This document shows, in pieces, positions 15,184 to 26,172 of a DNA stretch of 64,000 nucleotides. A program made the translations under genes and the position numbers. The stretch comes from Aulostomus chinensis (taxonomy: Eukaryota; Chordata; Actinopteri; Syngnathiformes; Aulostomidae). The DNA lies in contig JBBMOA010000018.1 in assembly GCA_037954235.1 (NCBI GenBank), forward strand, positions 7,004,501-7,068,500. Direction: 5' to 3'. A model generated the notes under the pieces. It did not search any database. It was not told the origin of the DNA and worked only from the letters and a program-made list of their open reading frames with translations. Every line of letters starts with the position of its first letter. The stretch's first letter is position 1.

Positions 15184-16229
15184 TTTTACCATGCCACACC
15201 AGACTTCCGCTATGTACAGCACTTACATAAACTCATGGGGTACCCACATATTTCTGTAATTGGAATGTAGATAATTTAAGTTCCTTCGTCCAATATGCAG
15301 AGTTACATGAATTAAGATGTCATACAATTAGCCCTTGCACCATCTGTCCTCTGCTCAGTCTTCATTCCCATTTGTAACTACACCCTTTTCTCTCCGCCCT
15401 TCCACTGGCGAGCAGATCGGCTCAACGATCCCAAGACAATAGCTACCCACCTGTCCCATGACAAGTTAATTAGATGGACAAGAAAACAAAGATCCAATTA
15501 AAACTTGGATTTCATTTAGATTTCACTACAGGTACTCAAACTAATTAATATGCATGAAGTTGTGCTTCAGCTCTGAGACAATGATAATTGATCATGAATA
15601 AACCTCAAGTTTTTGTTAGGCAGTGTCGTAGATGTAGCCTGAGCCTTATGGGTAAACATTCAAAAAAAAGAACACTACGGTGTAAACTAGTATACCACCA
15701 ACATTTCAAATACATACTATGTGTTTCTTTCGTGGAAGATAAATATATGAAATATCATGAAAAAAAATTCAAACTTACTAAAGAGTCTATGTAGACTGGC
15801 TGTGTAGGACTGGATGGCACCATTTTATGTTGTCATGTTTGATTTTAGATACTTACCTTTTGTTTTTGTACCGCATGATTGAGAGTTATTTTTTTTCTTC
15901 CCCTCCCTGTCTTTATTGCCCAAAGGATATAAAAAAATGCACAGTAAAATTGCTAGAAAGAGATCGTAGAGCTGAGTTGAGTTGGGAGTGTATCATGTTT
16001 TCATAATTTTACTAAAAAGAAGTCTACTTACTTCCCCCAAACACCATGTGGCTCAGCTTTTATCACATCACTGCAGAAAAAAAAACAACCCAGCAACAAT
16101 CAAATATACAGGCAACAAAATGCATGAATAACAGGTGAGTCTTGTATTGTCTCATGTCTCGTGCTGTTTTAGAGTCCGTAAGTCACATGAAGATTATTGG
16201 GGTGTAAAGCTGAATTTTACATTGTATCA

Positions 16230-16631
16230 ATAAATGTATATCCATCCATCGTCATCTTCCACTTATTCCTACACATTAAGGGTCGCGGGGGGCTGGAGCC
16301 TATCCCAGCGTCAACGGGCGAGAGGCGGGGTTCACCCTGGACAGGTCGCCAGTCCATCTCAGGGCCAACATAGAGAGACGAACAACCATTCACACTCACA
16401 TTCATACCTACAGTCAATTTAGAGTATCAGTCAGCCTAGTTCCCAATTGCATGTCTTTGGACTGTGGGAGGAAGCCGGAGTACCAGAGAGAACCCACACA
16501 GGAACAGGGAGAACATGCAAACTCCACACAGAAAGATCCCGTGCCCGAGCCGGGACTCAAACCCGGAACCTTCTTGCTGTGAGGCCACAGTGCTAACCAC
16601 TGCACCACCGTGCAGCCTCATAAATGTATAT
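16230..16631 (-). mobile_element. tRNA-derived SINE with intact target-site duplication
   Basis: On the minus strand the element begins at about 16619 with a tRNA-like head: an A-box-like TGGTGCAGTGG TTAGCACTG and a B-box-like GGGTTTGAGTCCC. It continues through a central part containing CCTCCCACAGTCCAAAGACA and ends at about 16242 with GGATGGATGGATA. This layout is that of a very common teleost SINE family. Both sides carry the same 12-bp word ATAAATGTATAT (16230-16241 and 16620-16631), a perfect target-site duplication, so the insertion is complete and fairly young. Two overlapping reading frames inside it are not genes. Confidence 0.92.
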
Positions 16632-19600
16632 ATTTAAGCTAAAATATTCAAATATGAAAACACTGCATGAAACAAATTCTCTGGACTTGATACCACTGAA
16701 GATAAAGTATTGTTCTTAAAGATGAAAATGAAATTCATTCTCTGCATTTCATACCCATTTCCTTGTATACTTTTTTTTTATTTTGAAATACCTTCCTCAT
16801 GTGACTTCCTGTCTTTGTTCCCAGTAATTCTGGCGAGTCACCAAATTCTTGAGTGTTTCAAAGAGCGGTCACAACCTACGGCAGTATTACACCAGTTCTG
16901 ACATTCTCTCCTAAGAACAGAGGATGTTACTATGTACTCAATCAACGGAATAGAAAACTGAATGAAAATGTTTTTATTTGCCGATGAAGATGGGAGAGTT
17001 TCCACTCCAGGCCCTTATGTCTTTATTTACGATTTTATCTCCTTTCAGCAAACCATTTTTTTTTTTGCTTGCAAAAATGTTGGATCCTCCTCTAATAATT
17101 TGAAAGCTCGATGGTCTGTCTGATAAATGCATCTATCCTATAAATTCACATTAAAAATAAGTGTCAAAAATAAGTTTCTTCATAGTAAATGTCAGGCTTA
17201 GCTGATAATATAGGGTGTCAAAATGGTGCAGCGGATGGTTTATTTTACTCCTCTGTCACAGTAACACTGCTCCAACAACTATCCCTCACCCTGTTTCCGA
17301 TATTGTCTCTGACATTTTTCTGCAGGATGGCTTCAACCTTGAAAAAAACAAAGATCAAGGCGATTGCTTGATTATTCACTGACATGTGTCCCTTTCAGTG
17401 CTAATGCTAGAGGCACAAACAAACAACCTGGAACTTTTGGCCCAAATTTAATATGGTGTGAGATGCAACGGCGCATTCTGACTGCAATATTGTGTTTGAA
17501 CTGGCATGAATATTTGAATTACATGCTTTATTATAAAAAACACCTCATCCCAGAAGAAACTCAGCTGCCGGCAGGGAAATTTCCCTGTCCCCAGTCTTTG
17601 TCAATCATCATTGAGGGACAGATTAACTTGAACAGACGTCTTCTCTTATGATTGATATTAATATTGCAATTCCTGTAATTTCCTATCAATTTGAGAAGTC
17701 TATTGTGTTGATATTAGACAAGTTTTTATCATGACAACAAGTGGTGAACGAATCCTTTTTTAAGGATTTGTTTCATCCCTTTTAAAGAAGCATTTTTGCT
17801 ATACTCCTCAGAGCCAGAGAAGAAGATAGATAATCTGCGTCGGAGACCAGCTGACTGCTAGTCAGCTTGGCACAATGATGTGGGACTTGAAGTGTCTTCT
17901 TACCTCTGTCAGATGGACCAAAGCAAACAACAGACCAAGTTCAAGATCTCGGTTTGTCCAAACATAATCGTCCTAATCCTCTCTAAATATGTCTGCCATG
18001 ATTAATAGAAGCAGCCCCTCTTTTCGTCGTTAATGTTGGGTTTCATCGACCGAAGTTTTGAGGAGCTGCTGTCAAATCGGTGCGCTCACTCAGCAGAAAG
18101 TCCAGATGATGTAGAACCAGAATACCTCATCACTTTGAATTATTTTGTGGCAAATATTATGCACAACCCTCATTCTATTATGCAGGCAAAGACCATTCGA
18201 TAGAAAAGTCGGCTGGTCTGTGCAGGTCTCGGCATCCTAATGCACACAGGAGCGAAGTGTATCTATCTTCTTGTCTGGCACTGAGGAAGATGGCAATTCA
18301 GCATATTTCCCAAAAAGTTGGCATATTCCTCCAACATCATTTTCCGTATTGCATATGAATGTGTTGGCACTTGGCCATTTTCTTGGTCAAATTACTCCAA
18401 AATCCAGAGGCCATACAGTTTTTGAGGAAGATGGTGGAACAAGTCAATTCTGATTTCAGACTATTCAAGAGCTTTTCTCATTTATGTCCTCTGCAGGCCT
18501 TTGACACCACCGCAGCAAATAAGGTCAGAGCACAAGGGAAGAGGCAGATGTATCTATTAAGAACTCACTCAAGTGAGCACAATTTTATTCATTAAAAAGT
18601 CTCTTCTGGACTGCATGTTTATACACAGAAATCTCCAGGTTTTGCTTGATTAAAGTGACTTTGTGTCAGCATATTATATTGTCAAAATCTGAATATAAGC
18701 TAGTTAATGGACAGAAAATCAAGAGGGAACTTCAAGCGCTGTAAGTCTATGTAATATTGATTAATGTTTAGATGATAAATACCGGTCGTCAAACCGAGGG
18801 ATGGAGGATTTTTCAGTTAGCCGACCTTGATATTACGAATAATATTGCTTTATAATAGAGCTTTCAAAAATATTTGAACCAAAAGAATGTGTTTTTTTGT
18901 CTTGCCCACTTTTTTGGGGGGTTATGCTAGAGTGGTTGTTGCATCTATCATCAGATCAGAGCGTAAAATGTAGATCTCTCTGGCTGTTTTTCTTTCTTAA
19001 TTTACCTATATTTACATCTGAACCTGCAGCTGGCCACAGAATGAATTAACCTGTGAATGAATAATCATTCCCTCTGAGCCTCACCTCCAGTAGAATTAAC
19101 ATAAATCCCACAGTAATTTTTGAATAATATAAAACTGAATAGCAAAGGGGCTGAATAATCAACAAATAATGAAAAGTAAAATTGGTCATCTGTCCTCATC
19201 TATCACTATCATCAGCTTCATTGAAGGCCACGGCTGCTCCCATTCATTCCAAACAGTCCTCTTTAGAGGACAGGCCCACCTCTACCCAGTTCATTTCACC
19301 AAGAGGCCTGAACGCTGTAATTCATACTGTATTAGCCATCAGTCCTGAGACAGAGAACCAACTAGAAGCTTTATTAATTTATTCATGTCATCCTTTGCTG
19401 ACTTAAATGCAAATTCAATCATGATTAAGCTTTAGATTATCATTTAGTAGAGTAATCAGATTTTCAAAATCAAATTTTGGAATAATCTAATTTCAATAAC
19501 AGTGGTAATTTATAAGGCGTTTGAGGATTCATTAGAATAAGTAAGATCTTGCGGGTAACTCTAAGGATGGAGAAGGTTAAGAAAACTGCTACCCTGAAAT

Positions 19601-21777
19601 TTAACTCCGATAAATACCAGTAGGGAAATTTTAATTGAAATTTCATCAGCGTATGATAATCTTAAACAAAAGTACTATACAAATAGATATTTTCAAATGG
19701 GAATGTTATCTATGATTGCTAATCAGACCTGTTCTTAATCTATGGTGAAAAAAAATCGTTTGTCCACCACTGCCAGGCCTTTCTTCCATTGATAGATTAC
19801 GTCAACATGTTGACGACCTTCCAGCTCTGAAAAGTAAAGGCAACATGGATGTCTTCACCTTGCATTCCTTCAACTGCCCAGCAGGGGGCAGCTCTAGTGG
19901 TTGTAGAGCTTTGGGTTTTGTTTTTCGTTTTTGTTCGTTTTGTTTTTTGGAGAGAGACTTTGTATCGATCTGGGAGAAAACGACGACAACCATTTTCAGA
20001 TCTAAAACACCAGTTTCATATCTCACAACACGATGTTCACTTTATAAACTATCGTCTCATTTAGAGCAGAATAAATGAAAATCAAATCTGATTTATTTCT
20101 GTAAAATTTAAACCATCAGCTGACCAAAGTGCTTCATAGATGTCACACCAGCACACTTGGATGTAAAAGCAAGCATTCGCAGAGGCAAAAAATTTTCATT
20201 GATTTGAAACTTCTCATCTGAAGTGGGGTGGATGATTGTTAAACGAAATCGTCTTAATTCTCACACGTCGGTGATCTCATTTCTTAATCAGGATGTATCG
20301 CGCCCTCCTATTCTTCAAAGCATTAATGTCACGCCGCGCTCACGTTATCAGTCTCATCTGCTGCATCACTCACAGTTACACAATGTGAAGTGAAGCTGTT
20401 AATTCCACATTCATGCATTCAACTCAATTGATATTCTCTCATTTCTTACTCACGCGCAGCGCTCTGCTGTCACTCCCTGTTGCTATAGAAACCCGACATG
20501 ACAGCGTGAAGACAGAGTCGTCCTATTTGGTAACCGAAGACAGAAAGTTTAAAAAAAAAAAAAAAGAGCAGCACAGAGAAAAATCACTGCAGTGGGAGCA
20601 AAATTCCCATTCTCGTACTTGAAGGGGGGCTCAACTTTGATGCACAGCAGTTGTAATTTGCAAACCATCCTCGCGGCATCATTGAAGCACCTCAAGGTAA
20701 TCCGTCAAATCTCTTTAACCATCTGAAACGAATATGAAATTAGCAATGAAGGATAAACGTCAGCACAGTAAGTCACGAATTCTGACAAGACTGCACAAAA
20801 CTTCTTTCAAATATACCGACTGCCTTTTTCAAAAATCCAAGATGACAACAGCCAAAACGCCAAACTCCAGGCTTCAGAATGACAGCAGACAATCTATTTG
20901 GTGATGTCACACTTGTTACATCCACTCTTTTATCCCGTCCATGGTTCCATCCCTCCAGTAGAGGTCCACAGACTTGTAAATCCATGCTCAAGAGGTTTAG
21001 AAGCTGCTCTCATGGCTCATGGTCACACAACGCCTGAACTAAGACACAATCACTTTAATTTGTCTTCCATTGTTATGTTATCAAAGCCCGTGTGAAGAAC
21101 TGCTGTCCAGTTTTGACATTCTCAGACGGACGTGCTCTTTTATTTTGTTACTAGTTGTTCCAAACTCTAGACAGAACAGAATCTTAAGAGGAAATCTGTC
21201 TACTGGGCTTTAACTGGGAAATGGACATGGTTCCACTGTCAGACAGCAAAGTCTAACAACACTTATCAGCGAGCCAAGCTCCAGTATCATCCCACTTCCC
21301 ATTAGTCATGCTGTATGTGACTCTTCTGTATTAGGTTTTCCCTTCATAAGCTCTCAATGAGAAAATGATTACACATTTCTACATGGCTGGCAGTGCAAAA
21401 TATTAGCATGAGCAGCACTGGTAAATGACTTCCCGTTACAAACCAAATAGCAAACTGAGTGTGTAGAACAAACACTGTAGGGCAAACAAATACTTTGGAG
21501 AAAGCACAGCATTGGGCTCTTGAGGGATATCACACTGATGGTTCTTGCATAGGTTTACTGATTCAGTGCCGCAACAGTGTTTAGTTTGTAGGGAGAAGAC
21601 CATGAGAATGGAATGTTCCTGCACATGTGCCAGAGCCTCACTGATGCCTCAACAGTGCCCCCTTTTGATTACAGTCATTAAGTGAAACTCTTCTTTAGGG
21701 TCCTCCAAAGCATCATAAGCACTTGTGTGAAATCTCAAGGAAACATCAAACTTGATGACTTCAGAAGCCAACTACTA
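16632..21777. other. Non-coding stretch downstream of MRM2
   Basis: No coding exon was supported on either strand. The part next to 21778 must contain the MRM2 3' UTR (minus strand). A minus-strand AATAAA at 21144-21139, about 640 bases past the stop, is a candidate polyadenylation signal. A strong CTCF-like motif lies at 19878-19895. A poly-A run lies near 20551-20565. The rest shows nothing I can identify. Confidence 0.5.
19878..19895 (+). promoter_or_regulatory. CTCF-like binding motif
   Basis: CCAGCAGGGGGCAGCTCT matches the vertebrate CTCF core (CCASYAGRKGGCRS) at every core position. It lies in non-coding DNA about 1.9 kb beyond the MRM2 stop, a plausible place for a boundary. Motif match only; occupancy is not shown. 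Confidence 0.5.
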
Positions 21778-24700
21778 TCATTTTCCTGGCTTCCTGTACA
21801 TTCTAGCCAGGAAATACCTCTCTGCAGAGTCTTTTCTGCAAGCATTTGGCTTTAAAACCTTAACACTACTGAAAACAGCAGAGAGTTTCTCCTGGAGTTT
21901 ATGAGCGAGGCTCCCGTCCCAGTATTTACAAACCAGAGAGCCCCCTGGCTGTAAAACCTTCTCAGCCAAGTCTAGCAAAGACAAACACAGCGTGATGAGC
22001 TTCTCGTGGTCCATAGCTCGGAAACCCGTGGCGTTGGGTGCCATGTCACTTAGGATGACGTGAGCCTGGCCATCAGGAAGCAGCTCGAGCAGCTTGGCGT
22101 GTGTGGCAGGGTCGGCGACATCATGGTTGGACAAGAAGTGGGCGCCGTCCAGATGTGGTATGTTCAGTAGATCGATGCCAACAACTGTACCTCGTGGTAG
22201 CTTTGAATCTACAGTAAAAAAACAAACAAAATTAAAGCTGCAAGCAGCGTTGTTAGGGCCTGAGCCCCCACGCGGCCTACGGCCGCGTCCTTGACACCGG
22301 CCCGAATCCAACGGTGTAATCGGCAAATCCCTAGGCCTTGTAGTTTAGAAGATACGAGCCTCAGTGCGCTGCACAGTGTGAGTGCAGAGCTGAGAGCCGG
22401 CCCTTTAAGAGCCCCTCCCTTCTCTGCTCGCTCTCTGCCATCTCTGTCAGAGTGGAGAGCAGAGGAGGATTTGGCAGTTTTACTGACAAACACAGTCATA
22501 ACTCTGCATATGTTGGTCAAAAGTGTAATGTAAAGACATCAGTTCGTAGAGTTTTTTCTCAGGAATTCAATGGTGTGTTTTCTGAAGGTGTGAGTGTTTT
22601 AATTTAGAAGCGACAAGTGTTTGTATGAGAGTATGTACATGAGGGCAGAGAAGTGCCAATTGTGGTTTCCATGACTACAGTAAACAAATCTCTGCCATCT
22701 CTGTCAGAGCTGAGAGCAGAGCTGAGAGCAGAGCTGCCAGCTGGCCCATTAAGAACCCCTCCCCCGCTGCACTTTCTTTGATCTGTGCTAGAGTGGAGAG
22801 AGTGGAGGATTAAGAGAAATGTAGTGTGTAAAAGCTGAATAACTCGGCCTACGTTGGTGGAAAGTAACACAAAATACCATATTTTTGTAGGGATTTTTGT
22901 CAGGAATACAGTGATATGTTTTTAAAAGCTGTGCGATGTATGGTATAGACGTGAGAAGCATTTGTTCGAGAGTATGTATCATGAGAGGACACGGCCTCCC
23001 CATTGACTTCCATTGTAAGCGTGAAACGTGTCTCCCCCACTTTGAGGGCTTATAAAATCCAAACCGAGCGCGTAGTATATTAGCCTTTAAAGATTTTTGA
23101 AGAGCACAGTTGGGAGAGTAATGTGTGAAAGTTTGGAAGCCCTGGCATTTACGGTTTAGGAGGAGATAGATTTTGTTCGGGGAGTAAAAAAAGTCCTGAT
23201 TTTGACAGTTTTGTCCAATTTGTGGACATTCTGTTGGAGATAGGTGAGGGGTCAGAGTGTAAGAATTGTTCGGCTTGATGAGACGAGTCCAACGGTGTTG
23301 GTCCCATGTCTGTGGGAGTTTTGTGTGAGGAGTTATAGCGCGCGAAATGAAAAAAAATTATCTTTTTTTTGTGTGGCTCCCTAGGTGGCGCTATAGACTT
23401 TTGTGGCGTTTTTGTTTTTGATTAGTGAATGTTGAGACATACCGAACGATTGTGCCGAAATTCAGCGAATTTCATGCATGTTCAGGGGGTCAAATTAGAT
23501 TATGCGCGTTATGCGCATTATGCGCATATAGCGCGCACTCATTGAGAGCAAGAACAGTATAATACCAGGTTTTGAATGGGTGTGTATGTGAAAACTGGCT
23601 CCGGGCCGTCTGGCCCAGTTGCCTCATGGGTGTTGGGGGGGCCTGGGACACTGTTTAGTGTGTGTTTTTAGTGTTTTTAGTGCTGCTAATGTGTTGCTCT
23701 GCCGAGCAAACATAATAGGGTCTTCGCCAGAAGTACCTTCTGGCTCAGGCCCTAAAAAACCCCGATTGAATTCCTTCTTTTTCATCACTGCCATGTTACT
23801 CTGCATACCTTTTATATCATGCCTGATGAGTAGGCTGACACACATGCAACACAATCCCACATGTGATACTGCATGATACCTTGCCGTGTCATTATCAGAA
23901 GAGTACTCAAACCGTTTACCTTCCATATCAGTAAATACATACATCTTCTAAAATGAATGCAGTACGTGAAAGATGATAAATTGATTTAATTTGGTGTAAG
24001 ATTCTTGAATAAAAGGACTGGTCAATAGAGACACCTGGAAAAATTAATAATCAATAGGAAATCAATCACTGGTGGCTCAGCTGACACTCAAGAAAACCCT
24101 TGTAGTGATTTTTGATCGACCGACTACGTGATGAATGAGGCAGTACTGAAGCCCTCTCTGGTCAAATGTGTTTTTGGTTTTCTTCCCTCAGTTAAATGTT
24201 TAAGCTTCAATAATATAAAAAAAAGTGGCACATTGAGTAATGTAGTTATATCGGGTTCTTGTATTCGTGTGTAATATCTAAAAATGCAAAACTGTTCGGT
24301 ATTGAGCTGGGGTCAGGTGACTGGTCATGTGACCATGTTTAACAGGTAATATAAGGAGTGTCTGAATGCCACGTTATTTGATGGAGAAATAAACCAAGTA
24401 ATGAAAACTATCAGCGTACAGACTGTTATTATTCCCATTTAAATCCTTATCCATCACCTGAATCTCTACAGTTTGTACGTTCATGCCGTTCATCCATTTT
24501 TCTAAAATTCAGCATAAACTAAAATTAAAATTAAATCAAAATTAATTCCTATCACAAATCATAAAACTATCACTTGCTTGCAACCCACTTACAAGCAACT
24601 CACTGAGCTCATACAAAACGATTTTGTGGACACTTGAAGGCTCCAGGTCACAAACAGCCAGAATGAACTTTCTAGAAATGTTGGAGACGTTCTGTGTCCA

Positions 24701-25209
24701 GGAGTCACATTTGAGAAATGAAAAATATTTACACATTCATATAATCTGGAATTTTCGATAAGGATAAAGGAGTGTCTCATTATAAAGATATTAATGCTCA
24801 AATGGAGTATTTTTGTGTGTCTTGATACACATTTCTTTCAGGATTCAAAATTAATAACTCGTTTGTCAAGGTACTGTTTTAGTTTTCATAACCCTCTGGC
24901 AAATTACAGTAGCGTCTCGTCCGTCTCACCACTCCCGGCTGAGTTGACCCTCTGAACGGCCACCTGGCTCCAGGCTCCAGGAGCGGCTCCACAGTCCACC
25001 ACGCTGTATCCCGGCTTTAACACCCTGAACTTCTCATCCATCTCCAGTAACTTGAAGGCGCTTCTGCAGCGAAAGTTCTGGGCGTGAGAGGCTTTAACGT
25101 ACGGGTCGCTAAGCTGCCGCCGTAGCCACTGCTGCTCGGCTGGAGTCTTCACCTTCAGGACACGGGACGAAGAATGTAAGAGCCTCCGCTGCCAGAAACA
25201 CTGCCACAT
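21778..25209 (-). CDS. mrm2: MRM2 (FTSJ2), mitochondrial rRNA 2'-O-methyltransferase
   Basis: Two coding exons: 25209-24930 and 22208-21778 (TGA at 21780-21778), separated by a 2.7-kb GT-AG intron; the split codon gives Asp94. The product is 236 aa, close to the human length (about 246). It belongs to the RlmE/FtsJ family, which uses S-adenosylmethionine to methylate the 2'-OH of a conserved uridine in the A-loop of mitochondrial large-subunit rRNA and aids late assembly of the mitoribosome. Visible motifs: the SAM-binding segment VVDCGAAPGAW (70-80) and the full K-D-K-E catalytic set, Lys53 (RSAFKLLE), Asp148 (ILSDMAPNATG), Lys188 (VCKYWDG) and Glu223 (SAERYFLA). The N-terminus (MWQCFWQRRLLHSSSR) is basic and lacks acidic residues until Glu25, as expected for a mitochondrial presequence. 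The intron contains a 1.5-kb transposable element whose edge is only about 45 bases from the acceptor. Divergent from NUDT1. The family and completeness are certain; localisation is inferred. Confidence 0.96.
22253..23755. mobile_element. 1.5-kb terminal-inverted-repeat element, non-autonomous, family not identified
   Basis: The left end TTAGGGCCTGAGCC (22253-22266) is the exact reverse complement of the right end GGCTCAGGCCCTAA (23742-23755). Just inside each end is an 8-bp stem with a TAC loop: ACGCGGCC/GGCCGCGT (22270-22288) and GCCAGAAG/CTTCTGGC (23726-23744). The interior has no transposase-like ORF. It contains two diverged direct copies of a 260-bp block (22389-22650 and 22733-22990) and a short TTATGCGC-type repeat at about 23499-23530. 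The preceding AAAGCTGCAAGCAGCG (about 22234-22249) may also belong to the element. No clear target-site duplication was found. TIRs beginning GGGCC next to TTA/TAA could suggest a PIF/Harbinger-like source, but this is not established. A partial second copy lies at 47360-47412. Confidence 0.75.
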
Positions 25210-26172
25210 TGTTTTGACTAAGTAATGTCAGTACTGTCCTTGTTGTCCACTGCGCCTGCGTGGAAACAGTCCTCCTCATTGGTTGCTTGAAGACACCTTG
25301 TACCACGTCTATATAGGTCCCCGTACTTCATGACAGTTCCTGACGTCTTTGAATGACGTTTTCATGCAAATTTTTTCTTTAAAAAAAACAAAACGCAAAC
25401 ACTTTAGAATGGCCTTAGATTTGGAATAAACAGTTGGGAAATTTGAGCATCATGAAAATCTATTTTACATGTAATTTACATTTTTTATTTAAATTCACCA
25501 TAGCTCGTCATAACACTGATCTTTTGTCTTTATAATATTTAATATACTAAATATTTGTGTAAACTACGCGTTTTATCCCACAATGCATTTTGTACATATC
25601 CATGGTAAAGACTGATGTGTTGTTACAGGTTAATTCATATTGTTACAGTTACTGTAGAATTCGTAGTATCAGATGTCGCTTGCGTGATGGTATGGTAGCT
25701 TTCATAATGATGTTCCTTTTTCAGTACAAACTCTCGTCAACCTTTTTCAATTACATAACATCTCTAAAATGATCATTTTAATTTAACGTTGTTAAAATGA
25801 ACCCTTTGTCGTTTCTAGCCGGCCGTGTTTCAGGGTAACACATTACAATAGATATGGCGCAGTAATGATGGTACCCGTGAATTAAATCTGACCCTCATGA
25901 GATCCATCCATACTTTTACAAATCAGCACATGACGCGACGACATCCGCAGTTCAACACGCGGGAGAAGACGCTCGTTTGCATAAAGATAAAGTACTTGCT
26001 TAAACGAAAATTTTAAAGAGTGTCTTCGAGAACAAAGTACGTTGTTCTAGTTCAGAACGTGTTCGGGTGAGGACTTTGGTGTTGAGCGTACTCTTAACAG
26101 CAGAGCTGCTTGTGTTATTTACTCTATTTATAATGTCTTTGTGTGGATGTTTTTCTTGCTCTGACAGGAGAG
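25210..26172. promoter_or_regulatory. Bidirectional promoter interval between MRM2 and NUDT1
   Basis: Only 963 bp separate the two start codons. On the MRM2 side there is an NRF-1-like word TGCGCCTGCG (25251-25260) and an inverted CCAAT box (ATTGG, 25278-25282), both within about 75 bases of the MRM2 ATG. Two CRE-like half sites follow, TGACGTCT (25341-25348) and TGACGTTT (25353-25360). On the NUDT1 side, a probable non-coding first exon ends near 26066 at CGG|gtgagg, and an acceptor (ctctgacag) at 26167 leads into the exon with the ATG. Motif matches are seen directly; the use of these sites is inferred. Confidence 0.55.

Larger units (their letters stand above)
4456..16229. other. Long non-coding stretch with simple repeats, no gene recognised
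   Basis: No exon could be supported on either strand. The longest open frames (for example 9159-9575 minus and 13253-13648 plus) have low-complexity, non-conserved translations. Items seen: an AAC run near 4879-4894, poly-A/T runs near 7861-7890 and 9627-9654, a TA/TG dinucleotide run at 11817-11842, a possible dispersed-repeat relic at 11040-11222, and a 23-bp tandem duplication at 15138-15183. It may be intergenic or intronic of a neighbour outside the window. Confidence 0.5.

Noticed and set aside
16217..16621. Several 60-66-codon frames
   Set aside because: All lie within the SINE.
22209..22326. In-frame upstream extension of MRM2 exon 2 beginning with an ATG at 22326
   Set aside because: It lies in the transposable element and intron; the acceptor at 22209-22210 and homology of exon 1 show it is not coding.
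23499..23530. TTATGCGC repeats considered as a CRISPR-like or origin-like array
   Set aside because: Too short, no spacers, and part of the transposable element.
26143..26172. Upstream in-frame ATG for NUDT1
   Set aside because: A probable 3' splice site (ctctgacag, ending 26167) lies after it, and the family N-terminus starts at 26173.
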